Part shown: piece after piece, positions 21,053-31,922 of the stretch
Position numbering within the stretch: position 1 is the first letter of the stretch
How the letters are laid out: each line of letters opens with the position of its first letter
Source: Sialis fuliginosa
Taxonomy: Eukaryota > Arthropoda > Insecta > Megaloptera > Sialidae
Length of the DNA stretch: 64,000 nucleotides
Assembly (NCBI GenBank): GCA_961205875.1
Contig: OY540809.1
Location: 14,644,267 to 14,708,266 of the forward strand
Direction of reading: 5' to 3'
The notes under the pieces: model-generated
The model's database searches: none
What the model was told of the DNA's origin: nothing
Seen by the model: only the letters and a program-made list of their open reading frames with translations
Translations under genes and position numbers: made by a program

Positions 21053-21560
21053 CAAATGGTAAATATAAAATTTTAGTTTTTATGAAGATGTGTTAACATT
21101 CTATCAAAGCAACAAAATTTTAAGTCAAATTAGATTAAAAATATATAAATCATAATTAAACCCTTAACTATTAAATGTAATTCATTTTTGGAAAATTTAT
21201 ATATTCTTTTTAAATCGTGAAAAGAATTGCTTATGCTTGAGTACCTTCTTTCGTATTAAAATTTTATTTCATTTTCTAATAAAAGAAGATAAAACTCGGT
21301 AATATTCGAGGTACAAATGTATTAATTTAAATAAATTTGAATATATTTCTGAGTAATTGACATTAATTAGTATTAACACAATTTTAAATTATAATTTTTT
21401 TTCTCATAAAATAATTCAGTTTTCGGTTTTACGTAGACCTAATTTTATTTAGATTGAAATATTATAAAATTAATTTAAATGTTTTATTTTATTTATAGGT
21501 TTTTCATAAAAATGGTGATTTTGATCAATTACATTTTAACTTTAACTTGGTGAGTTTAAG
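21053..21560. other. AT-rich sequence, nothing recognised
   Basis: No repeat partner, coding or RNA signal seen. Confidence 0.45.
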
Positions 21561-21945
21561 TATATATTTTGTATGTATGTTCGGGCATAACTTCGACAAA
21601 TATGCACTGATTTAGATGATTTTGTTTGTTTTAATAAGTATAATCCCGAGATGGTCCCATATAAATTTTATTAAAATCTGACCATGGATTGCAAAGAGAC
21701 GTCACTCAAAAGGGGAAAATAAAAAAAAAATTATGAAAAAAATAAAACCGACTTCAAAAAAACCTCAAAATACTTAAAAGTACATACATAACAATTAAAT
21801 TTAACAGTTTTTAAAGTCGGTGCTAAGCCCATAAAAAACTTCTTATGAAAGAAATAAATAAAACATGTTAAATTTAATTATTATATGTTTTTGAATATTT
21901 TAAAGTTTTTAAGTTGATTTTATTGTTTTCATTAAAAGTTTTTAT
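21561..21945 (+). mobile_element. Family G repeat, copy 2
   Basis: 'tatgtatgttcgggcataac', 'ttcgacaaatatgcactgat', 'cccgagatggtcccatataa', 'gacgtcactcaaaaggggaa' and 'aaccgacttcaaaaaaacc', then a decayed distal arm. Same layout as 18750-19152. Confidence 0.7.
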
Positions 21946-22358
21946 TTATTAATATATAGGGACCTTAGGCAGTATCAAGTCTGATTAATGCGGCCTTATA
22001 TAGTACAGAACCAAAGCTCCACTTTATTAAAAAAAATTTCGATATAATCTTTCCTTTTCTATATATAAAATACGATGAAATGTGAAAAATTTATGATTTA
22101 AATATGATTTATGACAATTCATAAAACTTCATATGATTTTTGGAAAAAGATGAACAAAGTTTCAACTTGACCTTTATATATTTGTGTTTCATAAAATTTA
22201 TAGTTAAAAATGAAACAAGGGTGGAAGAGGGGGGAGATGAATACTACAGCAAATCACAGAATAGTTCGAAAACGATTTTATTTTGTATTTGAATATATGG
22301 CCGCACTTTTCCATATCATCGGATATAAGAAATTCGACTAAAAAAAGTTTGTGTGTGT

Positions 22359-22401
<43 letters not shown>

Positions 22402-23018
22402 TGTGTATTGTGAACACAATACAAGTTGATATATTCGTATCATATCGAGAAAAAGTTTTTTATTTTCGCTGATTCCCTAGACTACAAAACATTTTCAACG
22501 TGAGAACCTTTCTTGTGACTACAACGTATAGACATATGTGAATTGGACAAGAGTATGGGAAATATATATGTAACTGTTATATGTTATGTATTGTTTATTT
22601 ATAAAAATGAATGATTGTTCTGAATACGAAATCGGCTTGTTTTTGTTCCAAGAAATTGCTTTAAGTAAATCAAATTTGTAACAACGTTGTATTAAGCCAA
22701 TATTAAGGTTTGTTTGATCATAAAAAAAATTGTTTAAATTTTTGCTTGAGTTTGTGAAGTAGCTAAAGCAAACATAATTATAAAAAGGACAGTGCTATTG
22801 ATTTTAAAGGGGAGGGTACTATTATTATATGGAAATTGTTGAATAACTTCGCCGAAAGTCGTGACTAAAAGCACAATTGGAAATTTGTGTTAATTTAACT
22901 GAAAATTATTTATTTACTGAAAAGTTTTATAAATTAAACGTGTTTTTAAATTTACAAATCTTTTTTGATGAATTTATATACGTATGTAGGGGAACGGTGG
23001 GTAATGTGGAACACCTAA
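21946..23018. other. AT-rich sequence with a TG microsatellite
   Basis: Apart from the TG tract listed separately, nothing is recognised. A purine patch 'aaaggggagggtac' occurs near 22805. Confidence 0.4.
22349..22406. repeat. TG microsatellite, interrupted
   Basis: About 58 bp of (TG)n on the plus strand with TATG and TGCG interruptions. Confidence 0.95.
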
Positions 23019-23300
23019 GGAATATTATAAATTCGAAAGTAATTGTCTGTTTGTTACCTTTTCACGATTAAACCACTGAACCGATCTTGATGAAATTTTG
23101 CAGGGAGATAACTTGCATTCTGACGAAAGACATGGGTTACTTTATATCCCGAAAATTAGTTAGATAAAAAAATGGGTGTGTGTATTTTTATACGCGTCTC
23201 AGTGACATCTAGCGTGCAAATGCGAAACTTATGAACTATCATAACAGAGATTTGTATTATCTAACCTAAATTCCACGCGGACAAAGTCACGGGTAACAAA
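23019..23300 (+). mobile_element. Family F tail copy 4, nearly complete
   Basis: 'ggaatattataaattcgaaa', 'gtctgtttgttaccttttca', 'cgattaaaccactgaaccga', 'tcttgatgaaattttgcagg', 'gacatgggttactttatatc', 'aatgggtgtgtg', 'acatctagcgtgcaaatgcg', and the end 'ccacgcggacaaagtcacgg' plus 'gtaaca'. It carries both the internal segment of 14479-14775 and the terminal segment of 16024-16200, so it is the most complete copy here. Confidence 0.75.
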
Positions 23301-23960
23301 TAAAATAAGGATAAAATTTGAAATTTTTTTCAGTATATTTATTTTGCACGATCGCATCTGCTACCTAAACAAAGACAATTAAATAATTCTAAAACATATA
23401 AGGTTTATTAATTAGTGTTTTTCTGAGTACGCCACATTCCCTCATATGTACAAAGTACAAATTGTAGTAAAAAATAGCATACAATTTTGTACGAGCACCT
23501 AAATAAATATTACCTTTATGAAATGAGATATTTAATTTGAGCACACTACTAACATAATATCTCTGACACAATGTAACAACAGAATACGGGGTGCTTATAG
23601 AAAACCTTGACCCAATATAATGACCACTTGTGAACTTTGTAAACCTATCAAAAACAGATCCATTAAAATCAGTTCAAGAGCTCATCTGAAATATCAAAAC
23701 ATAGTTGTTTTCTTTCTTTTATGAGTTCGCTCGTTTGAAAACAAGCGCCGGATCGTTTCCAGAAGAATATGTGAGACAGGCTTTGACATTGTACCTGCTC
23801 TAGGATTACCAGTTTTGTAGAGAAACGTCTCTTTCAAATGTCGATAGAAAGTGGCAGTTTGCTGAATTTACTTTGTTGTTGTATTTAATATACGCGTTTG
23901 ATAATGATATTGTTCAAATCCGCTACTTTTCTCAACATTGAGTCATTTTATTTATTTTTA
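23301..23960. other. AT-rich sequence, nothing recognised
   Basis: 'gatccattaaaatcagttca' near 23657 is a weak tail-like motif. No element could be delimited. Confidence 0.4.
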
Positions 23961-24775
23961 ACTAGCACATTGGATCCAGTAATAAACCTATTAAACATTT
24001 TCTTCACTATCGCTAACTATTTACGTAACGCACGCGAAGATAACTCTCCGACGATTGTTTATTTTCTGACTTCGTATAATTAAAACTAAATATCCACAAA
24101 ACAGTTAAACCTTCTTTGTGAAACACTCTATCTATTAGTAAAAACCGGAATAAAATCCGTTCAGTAGTTACAGAGAGAAAATCGTGCACAGACAGACGTG
24201 GCGAGGCAAGGTTAGTAAAGTAATAGGTTGCCTCATAACTCTGGCGGGGAGTGGCATGAGAGGAGAGAACGCGTCATCGTGAGGAACTCTTTGACATTAT
24301 AAATGGCTGTCAAACTATATTTACTCTTTATTTTAGTTAAGCTGATTTATTGTAAGTTGTTTTTAAATATTTTCATTTGATATTGATAGTGTACTGAGTT
24401 TTAGATCTAAATTTTTATTATTTTATTATTATAAATTATAGTTTTAAACAAGTGTTTTTTTATGTGTAACCAACAAATGTATTTTCTTTAAGCATTGATT
24501 TCTGACATCATTTTAAAGTTTTTATGAAGAAATATTATATGTAATAATTTGTGCTTCTGTAATAAACAATAATATTTACTTTTTTTAAATACAAATATCC
24601 AAAATTTCGAAATAATTTGAAAAAAAACTTAATATATGAAACAACGTTTAAAGGTTCCTCAGGGTGACGTCATCACACGCAGCCGCTGATTGGTCAAAAA
24701 GTTATGAGGCAACTTATACATATACTAACCTTGGTGGCGAGGGACCTTTTTTTGTACTATGTATAGATAGATAAC
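23961..24775 (+). mobile_element. SINE-like family D copy 2, split by an insertion
   Basis: The 5' part (23961-24206) runs 'actagcacattggatccagt' to 'gtgcacagacagacgtggcg'. The 3' remainder resumes at 24734-24775 ('gtggcgagggacc', 'gtactatgtatagatag'). The unbroken relative at 50431-50722 reads 'cggagagggactatgtacag' across the same point. The 527-bp element at 24207-24733 therefore inserted into this repeat and duplicated GTGGCGAGG. Confidence 0.75.
24207..24733. mobile_element. Complete MITE with 9-bp TSD (MULE- or Merlin-like)
   Basis: Terminal repeats begin CAAGGTTAGT and, after a variable 10-bp stretch, share GTTGCCTCATAACT; 29 of the first 34 positions match between the ends. Weaker subterminal similarity ('cgtcat'..'tgaggaac') extends the arms to about 90 bp. 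The element is bracketed by the 9-bp direct repeat GTGGCGAGG (24198-24206 and 24734-24742), exact on both sides. Nine-base duplications are usual for Mutator-like elements and possible for Merlin elements. The 527-bp length and lack of any open frame show it is non-autonomous. A 31-bp miniature relative lies at 55472-55502. Confidence 0.85.
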
Positions 24776-25730
24776 TATATTTGTCTATTACAGAAAGTAA
24801 TAAGTGCTCCGATCATGCCCCTTGCGCTGACCTTATAATAAGTAAAATATTTCTTATAGCGAATTTAATATTGTATAAATAAAAATCATTATATTTTTAC
24901 GCTATCTTTTTTATGAGAAAAAGTAAGCAGTTTTTTATACGGCTTAAATTTTCCGATATATTTAACAAAACATTTATAAATTTTTGAACTTTCACGAAGA
25001 ACAGCTTTAGAGAAAATGCCAAAAACATAGAATTATTTTGTTTAAAGTTCTGCGTATAACTAGTATACTTTTTTTATATAAAAGACTCCGTCTCAAGATG
25101 AGTCTTAACCGATTGTTCGACATTTTGTGTTCTCTTTTTTATATTTAAAGATTGTTTAAACAAAATTATTTAAAAATCATTGTTCTGCAGTCAACTAAAG
25201 CACAACATTTGCGAGAAAAAAAGTTAATGTATAGTACTATACTAATCAATTTTTCCCTATAAAAAAAAATCCTGAGGATGAAATTATTTAATGTAAGTAT
25301 TTATTAAAAAAAAATTAATTAACTTTGGTTGAAAATTTGGCAGCGCGAATCAATTTCTAGTTGATTGTAGTAGCCAAGTCTCACTCACAGCCGTATTTTC
25401 TGATTTTATTTATCAATATTATTAAATATACTTCATATTATTATATTACATTCAATTTTAATGGTATTTTTTATATTTGCTAATATAGTACATATTTTAA
25501 TTTTTAATTAATCACGTCATCACCTCCAGTTTAGCTTAAAAATGGCGACGTTGAGTGACTATAATCGGCACTACAAATAAATATTCAAAAACTTCCCACG
25601 AAACTGTAACTATGAACTCAAAACAACAAATATCAAATATTTACCTCACAACAAATTGCACAAATCCTTCTCAAACGAACAAACCAACTGTAAATAGAAA
25701 GTAAATAAGTACACAAATACATTGTAGTAG
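24776..25730. other. AT-rich sequence, nothing recognised
   Basis: A short hairpin (agactc..gatgagtct) lies near 25083-25106. No genes or repeat partners seen. Confidence 0.4.
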
Positions 25731-25985
25731 TTTTAAAACAGGGTCAAAAACGAGTAGGATAGATCCTTGTTCCAATTCAGTGACGGTGGAATTTGCGACG
25801 ATCGAGTTAATACATACACGGTTGCCGGAGGTGTTGCGTTAATTAATAATAAATTCCTGACGGGAATTTCACTCAGAGTTTGTCGACGACAAGGCCGTAG
25901 ATGGAGCGCAGACCGCAACGTAATGCCGTTACCTAAAGCTCTATCTACGGGAGGGTGTGCATTAGACACCACGACATAAAAAACT
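25731..25985. other. GC-elevated segment open on both strands
   Basis: The segment has balanced composition, unlike its surroundings. It is open on the plus strand from ATG 25767 to the stop ending at 25979 (70 codons, includes RVNTYTVAGGVALINNK) and on the minus strand from 25972 to 25733 (79 codons, includes NAHPPVDRALGNGITLRSAL). Neither product is recognised. It could be an exon fragment or a piece of a GC-richer mobile element. Two overlapping frames on opposite strands argue that composition, not selection, keeps them open. Confidence 0.3.
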
Positions 25986-26139
25986 ACTCTACGTAGGTAT
26001 CTTATCGATACAGCCTATGCTCTTCTGCTACAATGTTCTCTATAAGTATATCATGCCGTTAGTTGAGGTGTGAATAGTGTATACAGGCCTGCATGAAAGT
26101 AATGACTTTAATTTAATTAAATCAAAAAATATATAATTT

Positions 26140-26470
26140 TCTTTTTACTTCCATATTCTGAAAGAAATGGAAGTATTGTAATACCATCGAAAAATCGTGT
26201 CCGAGAAAATGACAAATTCTGAATGAACTAACTTCAAAACGTAAAGAAAAGTTCATTTCCGCATGGCGGCTGTGCATGTGTCTGTGTGTCTGGATGTAGA
26301 ATTTTTTTTCGTTCACGATAACTACTGTAAAAATGCATCGATCTGAATTATTTTTGGGGAAAATGTTTGTCTCAGTAAGTACTCCAGACCTATTGATTTT
26401 GGTGCTAATCGGATTAGGGGTTTTAGAAATATTCGAAATTTTGTAACTTTTTTCGTCTAAAAAGTGAACA
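26140..26470 (+). mobile_element. Family K repeat, plus-strand copy
   Basis: 'cttccatattctgaaagaaa', 'tggaagtattgtaatacca', 'tcgaaaaatcgtgtccg', 'acttcaaaacgtaaagaaaa', 'gataactactgtaaaaatgc', 'atgtttgtctcagtaagtac' and 'gctaatcggattaggggttt'. The reverse complement of the same series is at 52950-53222. No coding potential or TIR seen; possibly a 3' portion of a retroelement. Confidence 0.6.
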
Positions 26471-26850
26471 TTGTGAGTATTATCTCAATAATTTTGATAA
26501 GATTTGGTACATTTGCAGTTCTATTGAATCTAAGGAACATTTATTATTTGTACGTGCCCAAACAGCCATTAAAGGGGTGAAAAACACACATAAAATTTAA
26601 ATTTGAAATACTAATTAATACGTCATTAATTCATTTTGCCTTGGAAACAAATGCAACTAAACTCAAATTGTTCTACGAATGTGTATTATTTTTTTGACAT
26701 AAGGATATTAGAAAACTAATATTTATGTATATACAAATGGCAATAACTTCTGTAGCCGTCGTAAGTATATATGTTTTTTATGTATTACGGATTTTATATT
26801 CATAGTAGTATGTTATATAAATAAAATATATATTTTTTAATTTATATTTA
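26471..26850. other. AT-rich sequence between two repeats
   Basis: Nothing recognised. Confidence 0.4.
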
Positions 26851-26852
26851 AA

Positions 26853-27665
26853 ACATCTGCCCAGTAAATGCACAGTGCTTCCTCGTGTTAAATTCACTAA
26901 AACCGATAGTGTTCAGATAAATTGCCTGGCATTGGTTAACCATTTAATTTTTATACAAATTTTACTAAAAAATCTTAGTTCGAATTTTTTCTTAAAACGC
27001 ACCTGAATATTTTTTCATATATTTTTAATTTTTTGACAGTTTCAATCTAAATCTAAATTTATGCAAATGTCAAAATGACATTTAAAACGTCAAAGTGACA
27101 TTTAAAACGCCAAAATGACATTTAAAACGTCAAAATGACATTTAATATATCCAATCAAATATCAATTTAGAAAAACAAAACACGAATTTTTAAAATAAAT
27201 TGAGATAAATCTTTGTAAGGGAATATTTTACAGCAAACGTAGTAGACCCATATTATAGGAAATTTAATGCTCTACAAAAATTATTCTATAAAATTTTCTC
27301 GTAACATGTGTCGTTCTTGAGATATCTTGAAAATATAAATATTTTGGGGTGTCACCCCTCCCCCTTACACACGATTTTGATGATTTTGAAATGGGACCGT
27401 CCTCAAACCAAACCCAACCATCCGACCAAGTTTCAATAATATCGGTTCAGTGGTTCATGAGTTATGCGTGTGACAAGGATTCAGGGGACAGACGGACGGA
27501 CGGACGGACACACGGACAGACAGACAGACACGGATCGAAAAGTGTTTGTCTTGACGTGAAACGGATAAATCAATTTAAAATTTTTAAATTGGAGAACTTT
27601 TTTTTTGTCTCAATCTGAAACGATCACATAGCTTCTCGTATCTTCGATATTGCGAGGAAGCAAAA
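26853..27665 (+). mobile_element. Family A ~0.8-kb repeat, copy 1
   Basis: Starts 'tctgcccagtaaatgcacag', 'tgcttcctcgtg'. It contains four 20-bp units of the GTCAAAATGACATTTAAAAC type (about 27068-27147), then 'gaaatttaatgctctacaaa', 'gtgtcgttcttgagatatct', 'gggaccgtcctcaaacc', 'aatatcggttcagtggttca', a (GGAC)n/(CAGA)n tract, 'gacgtgaaacggataaatca', and ends 'atattgcgaggaagcaaaa'. Copies 2 and 3 (30611-31375, 54909-55750, both minus) share both boundaries. Short inverted GCTTCCTCG/CGAGGAAGC motifs occur near the two ends. No open frame for a transposase or RT. Class unknown. Confidence 0.75.
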
Positions 27666-27689
27666 ATTATTTAAAAAGATAGAAAGAAC

Positions 27690-27745
27690 ATGGAAGTCAT
27701 GTATGGTTCTCCATACCGATATTTTCTTTTTAAAAATAATGTGAA
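27690..27745 (+). repeat. Short dispersed segment shared with 52683-52735
   Basis: 'acatggaagtcatgtatggt' followed by 'tctccata' is the reverse complement of sequence at 52683-52715 ('tatggagaaccatacatgat', 'ttccatgt'). It is probably part of an unresolved repeat that neighbours families A and K. Confidence 0.45.
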
Positions 27746-27761
27746 ACTTTTTTTATCGAGA

Positions 27762-27860
27762 CTAGTGAATTAGGATGACCTCGACAGGTTTTAATATTCG
27801 ACACGTTTTACAGATGAAGCGATAAGCGGAGTGTGACATATATACGTGTAGATGTATAAA
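27762..27860 (+). repeat. Family H leader, copy 3
   Basis: 'actagtgaattaggatgacc', 'tcgacaggttttaatattcg' and 'gaagcgataagcggagtg' align with the leader at 15665-15730. The downstream unit is decayed. Confidence 0.55.
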
Positions 27861-27989
27861 TATTTCAGGACGATAATTTTGGAATTGTAACGTATTAATA
27901 TTTCACTGATCAAAGTTTTAATTTAATCATAACATGTTCATTTTTTTCCCCAAAATCCTTAAGAAGTTTTTTTTTGTATTTAGAAAATA

Positions 27990-28035
27990 CTTCTGAAGAA
28001 GACTCCGACATGAGAGTCGAAACATCAAGAAATAC
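27990..28035 (+). repeat. Hairpin-GAAAC motif, family Q
   Basis: 'tctgaagaagactccgacat', then 'gagagtcgaaacatc': a short stem (GACTC..GAGTC) directly followed by GAAAC. Motifs of the form 'gatgaag.ctc..gag.cgaaacgt' recur in many animal genomes near retroelements. Similar motifs occur at 30255-30295 (plus) and 40283-40335 (minus). Confidence 0.4.
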
Positions 28036-28616
28036 AATACGACAACGTGGACAACAGCCCGAAAAGTAAGCTCTTATGGAAAACGGCCACGAAAATCTAC
28101 GGAATAAAAAATATTTTGTGTTATTTAATAATAAAAAAAAATTCTTTAAAATTTATCAAATTTTAGATTGTATAGATGATGTAGATTTGTAGATAGGTAC
28201 CTATCAAAAAAATCTTAAAATATTGTAAAATTTCTATTTGATAAATAAAACCATAAAAATCTTTTTCAATACTTCTTATAAAACTCGACATATACATAGA
28301 ATTGTATCGGCAAAAAATTAGTGCTACAGATTGAGTCCCATAAAACTCTAGGTGTTGAGCAAAAAGAGTGACACAGTGTGAATGCTATGTTTTTTAGTCA
28401 ATAACTCTGAAATGTGTTTCTTTATGACAGAAGGAGAAACAAAAACAAAGCTATATATTTTTTTACTTGAACGTTTTATTATTTATTTTATTTATTTTTT
28501 TACATTCATTGCTGCAATTTCATATTTTATAGTTTTTATTGCAAATAATTGATTTTATTATTATATGTTTTCAATTGCACATACTTTGTATATTTTTAGT
28601 TTTTGTCAACAAATAC
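28036..28616. other. AT-rich sequence, nothing recognised
   Basis: 'caacgtggacaacagcccga' with 'aaagtaagctcttatggaaa' continues the preceding repeat for about 75 bp. The rest is AT-rich. Confidence 0.4.
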
Positions 28617-28992
28617 ATAAGGTAATGGCACTAGTCTTGGTCGTTTTAAAAGCAAGGTATACTTATTGTTTTTTTAGATTCGTGGACTTCATTTTTTTTA
28701 ATCTCATGAACTCATGTTACTAATAAAACAAGTCAATCAATTTATGTAATTACCAAAGTCCGCAAATATGTATAGTTTGTTTTTTTAAATAATTTATATA
28801 GCCTTTCATTTTGTTTGTTTTTCTCCAATAAAGGAGTACGTAAGTAAACTTAGTAATGGGTACTCAGTGACAGACACTTGCTAATGATTAAAAAATAATA
28901 ATTATAAAATAAAGAATGGTAAAATTAGAAACAATGTAACGCAGATGCTATGATAATACAATAATTAATAAAGAGATTACACTTTTAAATTT
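28617..28992 (+). mobile_element. TIR family E MITE, 5' portion
   Basis: Left end 'taaggtaatggcactagtc', then 'actaataaaacaagtcaatc', 'accaaagtccgcaaatatg', 'gtaatgggtactcagtgac', 'cacttgctaatgatta', 'gatgctatgataata' and 'gagattacact'. It aligns with the first three quarters of 37433-37918; the right TIR is missing. Confidence 0.7.
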
Positions 28993-30360
28993 ATATTTCA
29001 AAGCTTCCGCGGTTGCATATATTTGAAATAGCATTGATTTCCTTATATACCATAGTTACATAATTTTCCTGTACATTTCTAATAGCATTAAAGTTTTAAT
29101 TAATAAATAGTTTGCCATATTACTAGTTCTTTGTGCACATCTCTGTTTATGTATTCAACTAGTCGAGTTTGGCTTCAGCTTTGTCAGTAATAAGCCGCGT
29201 CCTACCTGGAAATTCAATACGTGAATATAATGTAATGTAAATGAGGGAATAAATAGGGAATAAATCCTTACATACAGAAGTAAACAGGACCTTTTGGGGT
29301 TGTAAAAATTGTGAAAATTAATCTTTAACATTTATTTATAAAACTGATATTTTTTTACTCAATTTAAATATTACTTTCATAACTCGTTAGTTATTTATTA
29401 TTAAGTATTCAATCGTTTTGAACCGGATTTTACAATTTTATTCTCCTTAAATAAGAGATTCTCCAGTATGTGGTTTGACAGCATAAAAAATATATATAAT
29501 TAAAATTGAATTAATGATATTAATTGATAAAATCAACTACAATCAATCATAAATCGACTATCAGAACTCTTTCTATGAGTATCTCTACCATAAATTAAAT
29601 GTATTTTTTAATTATGAACTTCCACAGAACCGTTTTATTGCTATAATATACGTTTATAATAGCATAAACTACAATTCAATAATAATCAAGCTTATAAAAT
29701 ATCCTAATTTAGTTAAAATTCAAGTTAAATAGTTATAATGAAATTTGGATAAAACAGAATTTACAATTTACCTATCTACATACAAAATATACATTCTACA
29801 ATTATTATATTATTTAGACTAGTTAAAATTAAATTGAATTTTGTGATGAATAGAAAATTTATAGTTTTCTGAAAAATGTTTAATTGATGTTAATCGTGCT
29901 ATTGTAAATAATGAATAATTAGTAATTATTGATTAGCATTTACTGATAATTAGTATACATTATATGCAGATAGAATCTACTAATGCATCTACATATGTAC
30001 ACATATGTATAATATGAACAGTGAACAGTATACGGGCATATGTATAATGTATACGTAATATTATGTAAATATATTATTATAATCGTTGAACATTATTTGT
30101 GAGCGTAGTATCTTCTAGGATCAATTGAGTTTCTCAGAAACCAGACTGTTTTACTCCACTTTGTCGATATTCTAAGTGGGATAAATGCAATACCAGGGTA
30201 AAATCCCCTAACCATAAAAATTGTAAGAATTTAGACTTACACAAAGTGCCTTTAAGACTCTGATGATGATAGCTTTGCTATTGAAACACGTGTGTCTAAC
30301 CTCTTATAGTTTTTATGAGTAGGGGATTTGAATTTAATATGTTGTCTGTTGTTTGCTATA
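28993..30360. other. AT-rich sequence, mostly unique
   Basis: A hairpin-GAAAC motif ('ctctgatgatgatagctttg', 'ctattgaaacacgtgt') lies at 30255-30297. No other repeat partner, coding or RNA signal. Confidence 0.4.
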
Positions 30361-30610
30361 ACAAAAAGGTTCCGAAGTACGTACTACTTGGACTGTTTGG
30401 AGCCACAGGTGCATTTTTGAAATATAAAATAATATATAAATAGGGTTATATTCAACTAATTGACATCTACATTTTGACACCCCATATGCTTAGATATGGA
30501 AATAAAATAAATAATTCTATGACGCACCTCTCTATTTCTCGAAAGTTTGAATTGATATTGTTGTATTTAGTATTTGTCGTTGGTAGTCTTATCAAAGCCT
30601 CGTTACTAAT
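30361..30610 (+). mobile_element. Family L unit 1
   Basis: 'aaggttccgaagtacgtact', 'ggactgtttggagcc', 'ggtgcatttttga', 'tgacatctacattttgacac', 'cccatatgcttagatatgga', 'ctatgacgcacctctctatt' and 'gttgtatttagtatttgtcg'. It is followed directly by family A copy 2 (30611-31375), and related units resume at 31440. Confidence 0.6.
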
Positions 30611-31375
30611 TTTGCTTCCTCGGAATATCGAAGATACGAGAAGCTTTCTGATCGTTTCAGATTGAGACAAAAAAAATGTTTAAATTGATTTATCCGTTTC
30701 ACGTCACTTTTCGTTCCGTGTCTGTCTGTTTGTCCGTCAGTCCGTGTGTGTGTCCGTCTGTCCCCTGAATCCTTGCACACGCATAACCCATGAAACACTG
30801 AACCGATATTATTGAATTTGGGTCTGGCTTGAGGACGGTCCCATTTCAAAATCATCAAAATCGTATATAAGGGGGAGGGGTGAAACCCCAAAATATTAAT
30901 TTCTTCAAGATATCTCAAGAACGACACATGTTACGTGAAAATTTTATAGAATATTTTTTGTAGAGCTTTAAATTTTCTATAATATGGGTCTACAAGGTTT
31001 GTTGTAAAATATTCCCTTACAATGATTTATCTCAATTTATTTTAAAAATTCGTGTTTTGTTTTTCTAAATTGATATTTGCTTGAACATATTAAAGTCATT
31101 TTGACGTTTTAAATGTCATTTTGATGTTTGCTTTAATTTTTGATTTAGATTGAAACTGTCAAAAAATTAAAAATATACGAAAAAATAATCAGGTGCGTCT
31201 TAAGAAAAATTACGAAATAATATTTTTTAGTAAAATTGTATAAAATTAAATGGTTACCAATTCTAGGCAATTTATCTAAACACTATCAGTTATTATTTCA
31301 ATTGTTCAATAATGAATACTACCTTTGGTAAATTTAGCACGAGGAAGCACTGTGCATTTACTTGGAAGATATTTT
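30611..31375 (-). mobile_element. Family A repeat, copy 2
   Basis: Reverse complement of the 26853-27665 layout: 'tttgcttcctcggaatatcg' at one end and 'gcacgaggaagcactgtgca' at the other. The middle carries 'ccgtttcacgtcacttttcg', the (GTCC)n/(GTCT)n tract, 'gaggacggtcccatttcaaa' and only about two of the 20-bp units near 31090-31130. It sits inside a run of family L units, implying insertion into or chimerism with them. Confidence 0.75.
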
Positions 31376-31439
31376 TTCAGATTTTTTGAACCAGTAGTAA
31401 CCGAGTTAGAGGGGGGGGGGAATAAAATACTGCTTTTAA

Positions 31440-31689
31440 CCCTTTTGCTGGCGCCATTTTTGAGTTAAAAATAAATAAAAAATATGGTCATATTCTACTA
31501 TTGAGATCTACATTTCGACATCACACATACCTAGATATGAAAATAAAAATAAAAATTTCTATGATGCTTCTCCCTATTATTCCATTATTTAAAATTATAT
31601 TGTTGACTTTAGTATTTGTGGTTTGAGTTAAAAATAGACAATATGGTCAAATTCTACTGATTAAGATCTACTTTTTGAAACCCCACATG
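31440..31689 (+). mobile_element. Family L units 2 and 3
   Basis: Two successive units begin with 'gttaaaaata', 'atatggtca(t/a)attctact' and 'gatctac(a/t)ttt' at about 31467 and 31628, giving a period near 160-190 bp. The first continues 'cacacatacctagatatgaa' and 'tttctatgatgcttctccct', as in unit 1. The third is cut at 'ccccacatga' by the hAT MITE at 31698. Confidence 0.65.
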
Positions 31690-31697
31690 ACTTAGTG

Positions 31698-31914
31698 CAA
31701 GTTGTCCAGCCTGCGGCCTGCGAGGATAAGTAAAAAAAAATTATAATAATAAACCTGCATTTTTATTTATCTTACTTAATCTAATTTTATTTATTCAATA
31801 AAATTGACGCGACCAAAAAAAAAAGGTCTTCAGATTTATATTCTGGATTGCGGCCCTTAATAAATTGAAATTATGTTATGCTGCCCAAAAGGTTCAAAAG
31901 GTTGGACATCTATG
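31698..31914. mobile_element. hAT-like MITE inserted in family L
   Basis: The ends read CAAGTTGTCCAGCCTGCGG and, reverse complemented, CATAGATGTCCAACCTTTTG; TGTCCANCC is shared. The flanks are ACTTAGTG (31690-31697) and TCTTAGTG (31915-31922), a 7-of-8 match fitting the 8-bp duplications of hAT elements. Inside lie 'ctgcggcctgcgagg' and 'gattgcggccctt', the 'gcggccc' inverted motif usual near hAT MITE ends. The element is 217 bp, noncoding, and splits a family L unit. Confidence 0.75.
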
Positions 31915-31922
31915 TCTTAGTG

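Noticed and set aside
22204..22443. 79-codon minus-strand frame with a His/Thr run
   Set aside because: Created by the CA/TG microsatellite.
26877..27661. GCTTCCTCG/CGAGGAAGC as the TIRs of family A
   Set aside because: All three copies share sequence beyond the left motif (ccaagtaaatgcacagt), so the motif is not at the element boundary on that side.
30592..30927. 111-codon minus-strand frame within family A copy 2
   Set aside because: The frame is repeat sequence including the GTCC/GTCT tract. The corresponding frames in the other copies differ and no domain is visible.
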